From: Verrucomicrobiota bacterium | Lineage (GTDB): Bacteria; Verrucomicrobiota; Verrucomicrobiia; Verrucomicrobiales; Verrucomicrobiaceae | Length of the DNA stretch: 64,000 nucleotides | Direction: 5' to 3' | Assembly: GCA_025360015.1 (NCBI GenBank) | Contig: JANYCZ010000004.1 | Coordinates: 62,001-126,000 of the forward strand | Part shown: in pieces, positions 36,940 to 46,233 of the stretch | Position numbering within the stretch: position 1 is the first letter of the stretch | How the letters are laid out: each line of letters starts with the position of its first letter | The notes under the pieces: generated by a model | Told to the model about the DNA's origin: nothing | The model's input: the letters and a program-made list of their open reading frames with translations, nothing else | The model's database searches: none | Translations under genes and position numbers: made by a program

Positions 36940-37452
36940 ATGCGTCACGAATTCGGCAATACTTGGAAACAGCTTCGCTCCGTCCTCATCGTCGGCCTGA
37001 TCATCGGTGCGGTGGCAGCCGTGGCCATTGGCGTCATGAATCATAACCAGGGGCGGCCGCTGGATCTGAAGCTCCTGCTGGGAATCTGTGCGGGAATGGG
37101 CTGCATGCTCCCGGTCTTCGTCCTGCCAACCCTGCTGGTGTCCATCCGCATCGAAGACGGCGTGATATCCCACTGGCTGTGCCGCCGGTGGAAACTCAGT
37201 GAAGGCCGCGTGGAGGATCTGACCAAGGTGGAGATTGCCGTGGGCGCTGGCGCGAAGTTTTATTTTGCCAACCGCAAGCCCATCTCCTTCACCGGCGCGG
37301 ATCTGATGATCCTGCAAGCCATGTGCCTGCACCTCATGGAACTGCGCCCCGGCTTCAACAATTTCATCATCGGCTCCCGTGCTGGAATGATTCTCAAGGC
37401 CGTGAAGCTCTTCCACGCGAAGCAGCAGCCTCCAGCCTCTCCGCATTCTTAA
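36940..37452 (+). CDS. Hypothetical membrane protein
   Basis: A 170-residue protein with two transmembrane segments (about residues 15-33, VLIVGLIIGAVAAVAIGVM, and 44-68, LLLGICAGMGCMLPVFVLPTLLV). A cytoplasmic beta-rich part follows (IRIEDGVISHWLCRRWKLSEGRVEDLTKVEIAVGAGAKFYFANRK). The layout resembles small bacterial PH-like membrane proteins, but I cannot name a family. Its stop overlaps the convergent regulator gene by 4 bases. Confidence 0.65.
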   Translation: MRHEFGNTWKQLRSVLIVGLIIGAVAAVAIGVMNHNQGRPLDLKLLLGICAGMGCMLPVFVLPTLLVSIRIEDGVISHWLCRRWKLSEGRVEDLTKVEIAVGAGAKFYFANRKPISFTGADLMILQAMCLHLMELRPGFNNFIIGSRAGMILKAVKLFHAKQQPPASPHS

Positions 37453-38678
37453 ATCACCGCCCTCTGCCGCCGAAACTCCCCCGGCGTCATGCCTGCGCGT
37501 TTCCGAAACGCCTCCGCCATGTACTGCGGGTGAGTGAAGCCGCAGCGCGCAGCGATGGCATCCAGCGTGAGGTCGGTCTGCGTCAGCAGTTTCTCCACGG
37601 CGGCAAAGCGGATGCGGTTGATCTCCTCCCCAGGGCTGCGGCCAATGAGCGCCTTCATCCGGCGCTCCAGCACACTGCGTGACAGCGCCGTCTCACGCGC
37701 CACGCGCGTGACATCGATCTGCTCCGTGGCATGCTGGCGGATGAAGCGCAACGCTGCGGCAATGCGTGGATCTTCCACCGCGACGATGTCGCTGGACTGG
37801 CGCACCACGATGTCTCCCGGTGCCAGCAGATGCCTCTCGCCCGCCTTCGGGATGCGCTTCTTTGCCATCCATTCGTCCAGGATGCGCGCGGCCTCATACC
37901 CCACGGCCTGCCCACGCAGACGCACGCTGGAAAGCGGCGGCGAGGCGGTGTCACACAGCATGTTGTCATTCTCCGCGCCAACCACGGCCACCTCCTCCGG
38001 CACAGCGATGCCCGCACGCCGCGCGGCATCCAGCAGCCAGAAGCCGAGCTGGTCATTCACCGCAAAGACGCCCACGGGCTTCTCCAGAGACATCAGCCAT
38101 TCAGCCAGCGCACGCTGGTGCTCATCCCAGCGCAGCCGTGGGCTTGACTTGAACACAGCGCAGTCGAATCCATGGTCGCGCAAGGTCTGCGCAAAGCACT
38201 CGCTGCGTTCCACAAAGAACGCCTCCGCAGTATCCAGATAACACGCGAAGCGCCGAAAACCACGGTTGCGCAGATGCTCCGCCACGCGCGTCCCGACCAT
38301 GCGGTTGTCCATGCCGACAAACGGAAACGAATGCTGCAGCACCGTGGTGCGCAGTTCGATCACCGGCAGCTTCGTGGCCTTGAGCTGTCGCAGCAGCGCA
38401 TCATCCACGGTGCGCGAAAGAATGCCATCCCCAGGCCAGTCTTTGAGCCACGCGGGGAAGCGGCTGTGCAGATCTCGCGGCTCCAGATACAGCGACCACG
38501 GGCCATGCTCCGCCACATAGCGCCGGATCCCGCGCACGATGTCACGCCCGTACGAGCGCGAGGTATCGACGAGAACGGCGACCTGCGGAATGCGGGCGGG
38601 TTTGGAACGTGGAGCCTGCGGCATGACGGGATGCAAACCGGAATCCATGCCTGTAAGCAAGCTGGAATCGTCAAACAC
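37449..38678 (-). CDS. XylR-type transcriptional regulator (LacI-like sensor + AraC HTH)
   Basis: A 409-residue protein. Residues about 30-285 form a periplasmic-binding-protein-like sugar sensor (VAVLVDTSRSYGRDIVRGIRRYV, FPFVGMDNRMVGTRVAEHL, VFAVNDQLGFWLLDAARRAGIAVPEEVAVVGAEND). The last 105 residues are an AraC-family double helix-turn-helix (VARETALSRSVLERRMKALIGRSPGEEINRIRFAAVEKLLTQTDLTLDAIAARCGFTHPQYMAEAFRKRAGMTPGEFRR). This matches XylR/RhaR-like regulators of sugar use, common in Verrucomicrobia. No sugar catabolic operon adjoins it; the divergent YHYH gene starts 53 bases away. The start is 38678 or ten codons later (MDSGLHP). Confidence 0.9.
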   Translation of the reverse strand: MFDDSSLLTGMDSGLHPVMPQAPRSKPARIPQVAVLVDTSRSYGRDIVRGIRRYVAEHGPWSLYLEPRDLHSRFPAWLKDWPGDGILSRTVDDALLRQLKATKLPVIELRTTVLQHSFPFVGMDNRMVGTRVAEHLRNRGFRRFACYLDTAEAFFVERSECFAQTLRDHGFDCAVFKSSPRLRWDEHQRALAEWLMSLEKPVGVFAVNDQLGFWLLDAARRAGIAVPEEVAVVGAENDNMLCDTASPPLSSVRLRGQAVGYEAARILDEWMAKKRIPKAGERHLLAPGDIVVRQSSDIVAVEDPRIAAALRFIRQHATEQIDVTRVARETALSRSVLERRMKALIGRSPGEEINRIRFAAVEKLLTQTDLTLDAIAARCGFTHPQYMAEAFRKRAGMTPGEFRRQRAVI

Positions 38679-38731
38679 TGCGCCAAATTATTCTTGTAAC
38701 ACCACCGCCCTCACAGGGTACCTTCGCCGAC

Positions 38732-39712
38732 ATGAGATTTTCCCGTTTCTCTGCCACTCCCGCCGTACTGCTCAGAGCGAGCGGTGCGCTTTTCGTTTCC
38801 GCATGTCTCGCGGCCTCATCGCAACTGCCACCGAGCCAGGTGAAAATCACCACGGATGACAGCTACCGCCACATCCAGGCCAACGGCATTCCCAACCATG
38901 AGCCCGGCCAGTTTCCCAATCGGCACAATCCAAACGTGATCGCGCCGCAGAGCTACGACTACAAAGTGCCGCTGCACCCAAAGCTCGCAGAGAAGCCGGT
39001 GCCCTTTCACATGCAGCCCTTCGGCATCGCGGTGAATGGCGTCCTGTTTGATCCCTTCGCCGCCGAGTGGTGGCAGGGCAATCCCGCCTGGCAGTATGAG
39101 CCCCATGGCGGCGCGATCGATCTCGGGCTCGATTCCAGCAACGCGCACGTGCAGCCCAATGGTGCTTATCATTACCACGGCATCCCGAATGGCCTGGTCA
39201 AAAAAATCAGCGGCGATGAACACAAGGTGGTCCATGTCGGCTGGGCAGCCGATGGCTTCCCCATCTATGGCCCCTGGGGCTACAGCACGGCGAAGGACCC
39301 CAGCAGCGCGGTGAAGAAGCTCGACTCCAGCTACGCCTTCAAACAAGGCACGCGCCCCGCAGGCTCCCCCGGCGGCAAGTACGACGGGGCTTTTGTGCAG
39401 GACTACGAATACACCGAAGGCAGCGGCGATCTGGATGCCAGCAACGGCCGCTTCGGCGTGACCCCTGAATTTCCCGAGGGCACCTACTACTACGTGCTCA
39501 CGGACGAGTATCCCTACGTACCGCGTCAATTCGCCGGCACGCCGGATGCCAGCTTCGCGCGCCGTGGCCCTCCCGGCAGTGGCCTCGGCCCACCCGGGCG
39601 CGGCCGCCGTGGCGGGCCTGGGAGGCCTCCTCCTGGAGGCCCCCCCGGCATGCGCCCACCACCACCCGGCTTCGGTGGCCCGCCGCCCGGTTTCGGACCT
39701 CCACCGTTTTGA
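38732..39712 (+). CDS. Exported YHYH-domain protein with Pro/Gly-rich tail
   Basis: A 326-residue protein with an N-terminal export segment (about residues 8-30). The YHYH domain fills about 40-270, with GIAVNGVLFDPFAAEWW, NGAYHYHGIPNGLV, VHVGWAADGFPIYGPWGY and FVQDYEYTEGSGDLDASNGRFGVTPEFPEGTYYYVLTD. YHYH proteins are found across PVC bacteria and bind metal through the His cluster in some views; no enzyme activity is established. The last 50 residues are almost only Pro, Gly and Arg (RRGGPGRPPPGGPPGMRPPP), suggesting a flexible or surface-attached tail. Confidence 0.88.
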   Translation: MRFSRFSATPAVLLRASGALFVSACLAASSQLPPSQVKITTDDSYRHIQANGIPNHEPGQFPNRHNPNVIAPQSYDYKVPLHPKLAEKPVPFHMQPFGIAVNGVLFDPFAAEWWQGNPAWQYEPHGGAIDLGLDSSNAHVQPNGAYHYHGIPNGLVKKISGDEHKVVHVGWAADGFPIYGPWGYSTAKDPSSAVKKLDSSYAFKQGTRPAGSPGGKYDGAFVQDYEYTEGSGDLDASNGRFGVTPEFPEGTYYYVLTDEYPYVPRQFAGTPDASFARRGPPGSGLGPPGRGRRGGPGRPPPGGPPGMRPPPPGFGGPPPGFGPPPF

Positions 39713-39797
39713 TCCTGCGGCAGCAAAGTTGTCCCGTTGCGCCGCAACTCGACTCCTTCATTGCCGCAGCTTGCGTGCTGGGCCATGAGTGCGCTGC

Positions 39798-42329
39798 ATG
39801 ACCGACCACCCGCTGCTGCGCCGACTGCCCAAATCCACCGACTGCTCCAATGACGAGCTCCTGGCGGCGTTTCTTGATTACGTAGCGGAGAAAAATCTGG
39901 AGTTGTACCCCGCGCAAGAGGAGTCCATTTTGGAACTGTTTGATGATCGCAATGTGATCCTCAACACGCCCACGGGCTCCGGCAAATCGCTGGTCGCACT
40001 GGCCATGCACTTCCGCTCTCTGGCAAAGGGGCGGCGCTCTGTGTACACCTGCCCCATCAAGGCGCTGGTAAACGAAAAATTCCTCGCGCTCTGCCGCGAC
40101 TTTGGTCCTGACAACGTGGGCATGGCCACGGGTGATGCGACGGTCAACCGCTCCGCACCGATCCTCTGCTGCACCGCAGAGATCCTCGCGAACTACGCCC
40201 TGCGAGACGGTGCCCAGGCTCCCTTCCGCGAGGTCATCATGGACGAGTTCCACTACTACTCGGACCGCGAGCGCGGCGTGGCCTGGCAGGTGCCCCTGCT
40301 GACCATGGGCGACTCGCGCTTTCTACTGATGTCCGCCACCATGGGCGGCTCCGAGTTTTTCAAAGAAGGCCTCACGCGCCTGACTCGCACGGAAACCTCC
40401 ATCGTGGCTGCGTATGAGCGCCCAGTGCCGCTGGAGTTCAGCTACGCGCAGACGTCGGTGGATGTGACGCTGCAGGAGCTGATGGCTGCCAGCAAAGCGC
40501 CCGTGTATCTCGTTCACTTCACGCAGAATGAAGCCGCGCAGGCAGCGCAGGATTTGATGAGCCTGAACTTCTGCACGTCAGCCGAAAAGGCGACCCTCAA
40601 GGAGGCCATGGTAGGTGCAAAGTTCACCAGCCCCTATGGCAAGGAAGTGAAGAAATATCTCAGCCATGGCGTCGGCATTCATCATGCCGGGCTGCTGCCA
40701 AAGTATCGCGTGTTGGTGGAAAAACTCGCGCAGCGCGGCCTGCTCAAGGTCATCTGCGGCACGGACACGCTGGGCGTCGGTGTGAATGTACCCATCCGCA
40801 CCGTGCTGCTCACGCGCCTGAGCAAGTATGGCGGTGAGAAGGTGGCCACGCTCAGCGCGCGTGATTTCCACCAGATCACCGGCCGTGCCGGACGGCGAGG
40901 CTTTGATGATGTGGGCTTCGTCGTCTGCCAGGCACCGGAGCACGTGGTGGAGAATGCGAAGATGGAGGCGAAGGCCGCCGGCGATGTGAAGAAGATGCGC
41001 AAGATGGTGAAGAAGAAAGCGCCGGAAGGTTTCGTGGGCTGGAATGAAGATACCTTCAAGAAGCTGCAAAACGCCACGCCCGAGGCGCTGACCTCCCGCT
41101 TTCAGGTCTCGCATGGCATGCTCCTGCAAGTGCTCAGCCGCAAAGGCGACGCCTGCGCTGCAATGCGTCAGCTCATTGCAGATTCGCATGAAACTGCCAA
41201 CGCGAAGAAGCAGCACGAGAAGCGCGCGTGGCAGTTGTTCAAGGCGCTGGTGCAGCGCAAAATCATCGAGATCATTCCACCCAAACAACGCGCAGCCGAC
41301 GGCACCAAGCTGCGGCTTAATGTGGAGCTTCAGGAAGACTTCTCGCTGAACTACACCCTCTCGCTCTACCTCATCGACACCCTCGCGCTCATTGATCCCG
41401 CCTCCCCCACGTATGCGGCGGATGTGATGACGCTATGCGAATCCATCCTCGAAAACCCGGACATCATCCTGCGCCGTCAGCTCGACCAGATGAAGGACGA
41501 AGCCATGGTGGCCATGAAGAATGAAGGCCTGCCGTTTGAAGAACGCATCGCCAAACTGGAGGAGCTGGAATACCCGAAGCCCTGCCGCGATTTCATCTAC
41601 AATACCTTCAATGCCTTCAGCGAAGCGCATCCGTGGATCGGCCAGGAGAACATCCGGCCCAAGAGCATCGCCCGCGAGATGTTTGAGAACTTCCGCACCT
41701 TCAGCGACTACATCAACGACTACGAATTGCAGCGCGCGGAAGGCGTGCTTCTACGCCATCTCTCCGGCGTGCACAAAGTCCTGGCACAGACCGTGCCGGA
41801 GAGCTTCAAGACCGAGGCCGTGCAGGAGATGGAGGCCTGGATCGCAGGCGTGCTGCGCGGCACGGACTCCAGCCTGCTGGATGAATGGGAGCGCATGCGC
41901 GACCCCAACTTCAATCCCGATGCGCAGGAGGAAAAGCCGGCGGAAGCACCCGACATCACGCGCAACAAGCGTGAGTTCACCGCGCTCATTCGCACGGAGA
42001 TCTTCCGCTTCCTGCGTCCCTTCTCGGTGGAAAACTACACAGCCGCTGTCGGCACCCTCAGCAGTTCCTTCACCGCCGAAACCCTGGCCGCCCTCATGGA
42101 GCCCTACTACGCCGAGCATGAGCTCATCCGCCTCGACAACGAAGCCCGCAACGGCCGCCACACCTACGTGGAACCCAGCGCAGACAACACCTCCTGGCGC
42201 ATCTGCCAGGTCTTGATCGACCCCGAAGAACTCAACGACTGGCAGGCAGAGTTCACCGTCGATCTGGCACAAGCCCGTGAGGATGGCAAGCCCACGCTGA
42301 AGCTGACCACCGTGCGAAAAATCGAGTAA
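39798..42329 (+). CDS. Ski2-like DExH helicase (DUF3516 type)
   Basis: An 843-residue superfamily 2 helicase; start ATG 39798, with a GTG three codons upstream as the alternative. It has Walker [10 protein letters not shown] (about residues 55-63), motif II DEFH (about 149), motif III SATMGG and motif [18 protein letters not shown] long C-terminal half contains the DUF3516-type helical region. Ski2-like enzymes unwind RNA, in some cases tRNA or exosome substrates. No partner gene is adjacent. Two tandem hairpins separate it from the convergent nitrate reductase gene. Confidence 0.92.
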   Translation: MTDHPLLRRLPKSTDCSNDELLAAFLDYVAEKNLELYPAQEESILELFDDRNVILNTPTGSGKSLVALAMHFRSLAKGRRSVYTCPIKALVNEKFLALCRDFGPDNVGMATGDATVNRSAPILCCTAEILANYALRDGAQAPFREVIMDEFHYYSDRERGVAWQVPLLTMGDSRFLLMSATMGGSEFFKEGLTRLTRTETSIVAAYERPVPLEFSYAQTSVDVTLQELMAASKAPVYLVHFTQNEAAQAAQDLMSLNFCTSAEKATLKEAMVGAKFTSPYGKEVKKYLSHGVGIHHAGLLPKYRVLVEKLAQRGLLKVICGTDTLGVGVNVPIRTVLLTRLSKYGGEKVATLSARDFHQITGRAGRRGFDDVGFVVCQAPEHVVENAKMEAKAAGDVKKMRKMVKKKAPEGFVGWNEDTFKKLQNATPEALTSRFQVSHGMLLQVLSRKGDACAAMRQLIADSHETANAKKQHEKRAWQLFKALVQRKIIEIIPPKQRAADGTKLRLNVELQEDFSLNYTLSLYLIDTLALIDPASPTYAADVMTLCESILENPDIILRRQLDQMKDEAMVAMKNEGLPFEERIAKLEELEYPKPCRDFIYNTFNAFSEAHPWIGQENIRPKSIAREMFENFRTFSDYINDYELQRAEGVLLRHLSGVHKVLAQTVPESFKTEAVQEMEAWIAGVLRGTDSSLLDEWERMRDPNFNPDAQEEKPAEAPDITRNKREFTALIRTEIFRFLRPFSVENYTAAVGTLSSSFTAETLAALMEPYYAEHELIRLDNEARNGRHTYVEPSADNTSWRICQVLIDPEELNDWQAEFTVDLAQAREDGKPTLKLTTVRKIE

Positions 42330-42335
42330 AGTTGT

Positions 42336-42379
42336 CCTGTTCCTGCGGAACAGGAATCCCTTGTTGCGCAGCAACAAGG
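42336..42379. repeat. Two tandem perfect hairpins between convergent genes
   Basis: CCTGTTCC-TGC-GGAACAGG (42336-42354) and CCTTGTTGC-GCA-GCAACAAGG (42359-42379) abut the nitrate reductase stop codon. A related word (AAAGTTGTCCCGTTGCGCCG) lies at 39726 after the YHYH gene. They may act as a bidirectional transcription block, but look like a dispersed repeat. Confidence 0.6.
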
Positions 42380-44587
42380 CTACTTTTCCACCCGCACCGC
42401 CGAGTGCTTGTAGCTCGGCTGGCGGCTCTGCGGATCATAAGACGCATGCGTGAGCTGGTTCACGCGGCTGTCATGCATGGGCAGAAAGACTTCACCCGGA
42501 GAAACCGTGGTCGTTAGTCGCGCCTTGGCGGTGAGTTCAGCGCGCTTTGAAATAACACGCACATGCATGCCATCGCGCACTCCGAGGCGCTCAGCATCCT
42601 GCGGATTCAAATCCAGCATCAGCTCCTCTGGCCTCATTTTGGCCATCACCGCGGACTTCCCAGTGCGCGTCTCCGTGTGCCACTGCGCGCTCGTGCCACG
42701 TCCGGTGATCAGGATCAGCGGATACTCATCGCTGCGCCGCTCCGGCGCGGCTACCGGCTCACTGAAGATAAACTTCGCACGCTGGTCCGGCGTGAAAAAT
42801 TTCCCATCCTCGAACAACCGCCGCTCCTTCCAACTTGAAACTTCAAACTTCAAACTTTCAACTCTCGAAAGCGGCCACTGCACCCCGCCGGATTTGCGCA
42901 GCATCTCATGCCCGTCGATGCCGGTGATGTCACATGGCTGGTCTTCCGTGCAGCGCTGCAGCACGCGGAAGACCGCCTCCGGACTGCTCCAGCCACGGAA
43001 CAAATCCTCGCAGCCCCAGTAATGGGCGATGAGTCGGAAGATATGAAAGTCCGCCAGCGCCTGACCGGGCGCACGACGCACCTTGGGACTGTAGCCAATG
43101 CGGCGTTCACTGTTGATGAAGCAGCCTTCCTTCTCGCCCCAGCCCGCTGCAGGCAGCACCAGATGCGCTCGCTTCGCTGTCTCCGTGCTGCAGTACATGT
43201 CCTGCACCACCAGGAAATCGAGCTTGTCGAGAATGCGGTTGATCTCGTTCTGGTCGATCCACGAATGACTAGGGTTCGTGGCGACGAACCAGATAGCCTT
43301 CACGGTGCCTTCATCCGCAGCTTTGAGAATCTGATCATACGCCAGGCTGGGTCGATCAGGGATGCGCTCCACCGGAATGCCGGTGGCAGCGGCGACTTTC
43401 TCACGATGCCGTGGATTGCGGAAATCATGGCCGCCCAGCAGGTTCGTGGTGTTGGAGAAAAGGCGCGAGCCCATCGCATTGCACTGCCCCGTGATGGAAT
43501 TGGCCCCACTGCCCGGCTTGCCAATGTTCCCCGTCATCAACGCCAGATTGATGATCGCCTGCGCGGTGCGCGTGGCCTCATGCCCCTGGTTGACGCCCAT
43601 CGTCCACCAGAAGGAAACACGTGGCGTACCTGAGATGATGGTTTGAGCGAAGTGGACGAGACGATGCACGCTGATGCCGGTCTCCTCCGCGACACGCTGA
43701 GGATGAAACGCGGCCACGAACAAAACAAACTCGTCAAAGCCCGTGGTGGACTCTTCCACAAAAGCGGTGGCCACGCCGCCATCCCGGATGATGAGATGTG
43801 CGAGACCATAGAGCAGCGTGAGATCGCTCTTCGGCTTGATGGCGTAATGCTGCGTGGCCGCCATCGCCGTTTCCGTGGTGCGCGGGTCCACCACGATGAT
43901 CTCCGGCTGGCGCTTGTTGCGCAGCACGCGCTGCCACATGATCGGATGCGCGATGCAGGGGTTCGCACCGATGAAGACCAGCACCTCGCTCTCTTCAAAA
44001 TCAGCATAGCTGAACGGCGGCGCATCAAAGCCAAAGCTCTCCTTGTACGCGGCCACGGCGGTTGCCATGCACTGCCGCGTGTTGCCATCACCATGGATCA
44101 TGCCCATGCCAAACTTCGCCAGCGCACCAAGGTAGGCCATCTCCTCAAACATGATCTGTCCCGTGCTGAGATAGGCTGCAGCTTCAGGGCCGTGCTTGTC
44201 GAGCACCGCGCGCATCTGGTCGCAGAAGTACCGCAGCGCTGTGTCCCAATCGACTTCTTTGCCATGCAGAATGGGCATCCGCGCGCGATCCGGCGCGTCC
44301 AGCACGCTGAGTGCCTCCCAGCCCTTGGGACAGGCCGTGCCAAGGTTCACCGGGTAGTCGGGATCCGGCGTGAGGTTGACCGCCGCCCCGTCCTTCAAAT
44401 GGATTTTCAAACCGCAGCCAGTGGAGCAAAAGCCGCAGATCGCAGTCGTCGTCGCATCCGGCAGCAGATGCGATGGCACCTGCCCCAGGCCAAACTTGCC
44501 AGGCTCGCGCACGAGATCGGCCGTCAGCGGGCCGTCCCACTCGCGCAGAGTCATGGCAGGCAGCTTGATGGCGGGAATTTTCATCAT
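42380..44587 (-). CDS. nasA: Assimilatory nitrate reductase, molybdenum catalytic subunit (NarB/NasA type)
   Basis: A 735-residue molybdopterin oxidoreductase. The N-terminal [4Fe-4S] ligands are Cys51, Cys54, Cys58 and Cys86 ([16 protein letters not shown]). [18 protein letters not shown] carries the Cys expected to ligate Mo. [49 protein letters not shown] is the classic assimilatory signature. The C-terminus binds the molybdopterin guanine dinucleotide ([18 protein letters not shown], ending [10 protein letters not shown]). There is no C-terminal [2Fe-2S] BFD domain as in Klebsiella NasA, so it is NarB-like in length. It reduces nitrate to nitrite in the cytoplasm. It is the last gene of the leftward nitrate operon, 2 bases after the Fe-S gene. 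Confidence 0.95.
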   Translation of the reverse strand: MMKIPAIKLPAMTLREWDGPLTADLVREPGKFGLGQVPSHLLPDATTTAICGFCSTGCGLKIHLKDGAAVNLTPDPDYPVNLGTACPKGWEALSVLDAPDRARMPILHGKEVDWDTALRYFCDQMRAVLDKHGPEAAAYLSTGQIMFEEMAYLGALAKFGMGMIHGDGNTRQCMATAVAAYKESFGFDAPPFSYADFEESEVLVFIGANPCIAHPIMWQRVLRNKRQPEIIVVDPRTTETAMAATQHYAIKPKSDLTLLYGLAHLIIRDGGVATAFVEESTTGFDEFVLFVAAFHPQRVAEETGISVHRLVHFAQTIISGTPRVSFWWTMGVNQGHEATRTAQAIINLALMTGNIGKPGSGANSITGQCNAMGSRLFSNTTNLLGGHDFRNPRHREKVAAATGIPVERIPDRPSLAYDQILKAADEGTVKAIWFVATNPSHSWIDQNEINRILDKLDFLVVQDMYCSTETAKRAHLVLPAAGWGEKEGCFINSERRIGYSPKVRRAPGQALADFHIFRLIAHYWGCEDLFRGWSSPEAVFRVLQRCTEDQPCDITGIDGHEMLRKSGGVQWPLSRVESLKFEVSSWKERRLFEDGKFFTPDQRAKFIFSEPVAAPERRSDEYPLILITGRGTSAQWHTETRTGKSAVMAKMRPEELMLDLNPQDAERLGVRDGMHVRVISKRAELTAKARLTTTVSPGEVFLPMHDSRVNQLTHASYDPQSRQPSYKHSAVRVEK

Positions 44588-44589
44588 GG

Positions 44590-46206
44590 TCAGTTACCCG
44601 GCATTTTGGTGCCTGCGGAGGCGGTGAAGAAATGCAGCCGCTCCATCAGCTGGCTGCCAAACAGGAGCAGCAGAGACAGGCTGAGCATCCAGTGCGCATT
44701 AGCACCAGCAGCGATCAACACAGGAATCAACAGTCCCGTGGCAATGAGCAGCAGCGCGCGCATTTCGATCTGCACCCCAAGATGCTTCTGCATGATGCGT
44801 GCGGATTTGTGCCAGGTGCAGCTCTCATCTTCCAGCGCCAGACGGTATTTCGAAATCTCCCAGACTGACAAGCTCCAGCGGCACAGCAGCGTGAATGCCA
44901 TGGCCCCGGTTGCCACCTCCAGGCCGGCCCAGCTCCACACGGCAGTGCACAAGGCAGCGCCCAGCAGCAGCAGGGTGCCGAGGAATTTGACCGCCACATT
45001 CTTCAGCGACCAGAACGGCCTGCGCGTGTCCACATACACCATCACGGAGCACCACACCGCCACCACGGCCGCTGCGGCGGTGCCCGTGACCGCCAGTTTC
45101 ATCCATTCCATGTTCCCCAGCCACCACGTGGCAAAGATGGCCTGCCCTCCTGCGGGCAAAGCACTAAAGGCCATGATCTCGCGCGAGAGCCAGGATTTCC
45201 GCCAGCCAAGAAAAGCGCGCCAAGCTTTCAAAGGCTGCCCCAGATGCAGCGTGCTCAAAGCAACACCCGCCAGCCCCACCGCGAGAGCTGCCGCACTGGT
45301 GAGCGCGGCCTGCGTCAGCGTGAGCCAGTTCATCCACATGGCGATGGCGCAGCCGATGAATCCACCCGCGCTCATCTGTGTGAGCACCAGCATCCACGCC
45401 AGCGGATCATGATGCCCTGGATCAAGATCCAGCCGCCCGGCATCCGCAGGTCTGGCGGCTGTGGGCACAGGCTGTGAGGAGACATAAGTCGTCGTAGGGC
45501 GCGTATAGCTCGAATCAAACGCACCGGCGATGATGCTACCACGATCTGGCACCGCATCTAGCTTCACGACCTTGATCTTGATGGCCTCGTTCGGGCAGGA
45601 CTGCACGCAGGCCGGCGCCTCGCCTTCCGCCAGACGCCCCTGGCACATGTCACACTTCCGCACGATGCCTCGTTTCAGATTGAACTTCGGCACCTCATAC
45701 GGACATTTGAGAATGCAGTAGCTGCAGCCGATGCACTGATCATCCAGATGCCGCACGATGCCGGTCACGGCGTCTTTGTCATAGGCCAGCACCGGGCAGC
45801 CCTCCGCACAGGCCGGGTCAGCACAGTGGTGGCAGGCCGTGGTGACCGTCTGCAAATACGGCTGCTTCCGCGTGCCAACGAGCAGACCCATGTCGCGCCA
45901 GCTCTCGCCGTCATCGAGTCCATTCAACGAATGACAGGCCGCCACGCAGGCCTTGCACCCAGTGCAGGCGTCCAGATTTACCTCAAAAGCATACTGCTCA
46001 CCAGGAACCGGTTTGCTCAGCGGAATAAGATGCGTAAAACGCTCTCGGACCGATCTGGCATCGTACTCATCTGAGAACAGCGCCACAGGCGTACGCAGTG
46101 TCTGCTGCTCACGCAGCGCTTCATCAATAATTTTTGACCGTTGGCTTATGATTCCACCGACAGCGCTCCCGCTGCCTGTGATTGGATCTTCCAAATCATA
46201 AATCAT
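44590..46206 (-). CDS. Four-cluster ferredoxin fused to DmsC-like membrane anchor
   Basis: A 538-residue fusion. Residues 81-204 hold sixteen Cys in four groups (C81/84/87/91, C125/128/133/137, C158/161/164/168, C185/188/200/204), the DmsB/NrfC pattern for four [4Fe-4S] clusters. From about 265 on there are about eight transmembrane helices of the DmsC/YnfH quinol-oxidising type. It probably passes quinol electrons to the nitrate reductase encoded 2 bases downstream, an unusual donor for an assimilatory enzyme. The only in-frame ATG before the conserved region (at 46206) lies inside the dispersed ATTTATGATT repeat, so the first ~20 residues ([18 protein letters not shown]) are probably not ancestral. 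Confidence 0.88.
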   Translation of the reverse strand: MIYDLEDPITGSGSAVGGIISQRSKIIDEALREQQTLRTPVALFSDEYDARSVRERFTHLIPLSKPVPGEQYAFEVNLDACTGCKACVAACHSLNGLDDGESWRDMGLLVGTRKQPYLQTVTTACHHCADPACAEGCPVLAYDKDAVTGIVRHLDDQCIGCSYCILKCPYEVPKFNLKRGIVRKCDMCQGRLAEGEAPACVQSCPNEAIKIKVVKLDAVPDRGSIIAGAFDSSYTRPTTTYVSSQPVPTAARPADAGRLDLDPGHHDPLAWMLVLTQMSAGGFIGCAIAMWMNWLTLTQAALTSAAALAVGLAGVALSTLHLGQPLKAWRAFLGWRKSWLSREIMAFSALPAGGQAIFATWWLGNMEWMKLAVTGTAAAAVVAVWCSVMVYVDTRRPFWSLKNVAVKFLGTLLLLGAALCTAVWSWAGLEVATGAMAFTLLCRWSLSVWEISKYRLALEDESCTWHKSARIMQKHLGVQIEMRALLLIATGLLIPVLIAAGANAHWMLSLSLLLLFGSQLMERLHFFTASAGTKMPGN

Positions 46207-46225
46207 AAATCGTAAATCATAAATT
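46191..46225 (-). repeat. ATTTATGATT repeat arm between nirA and the Fe-S gene
   Basis: On the minus strand this reads ATTTATGATTTACGATTT followed by ATGATTTATGATTTGGAA. It is identical over about 35 bases to the left end of the element at 56441. Only one arm is present here. It fills the 27-base nirA to Fe-S gap and runs into the Fe-S coding start. Confidence 0.85.
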
Positions 46226-46233
46226 CCCCCGCC

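Noticed and set aside
43643-45412. 589-codon plus-strand frame across the nitrate reductase and Fe-S genes
   Set aside because: It spans two real minus-strand genes with diagnostic motifs and has no protein-like pattern.
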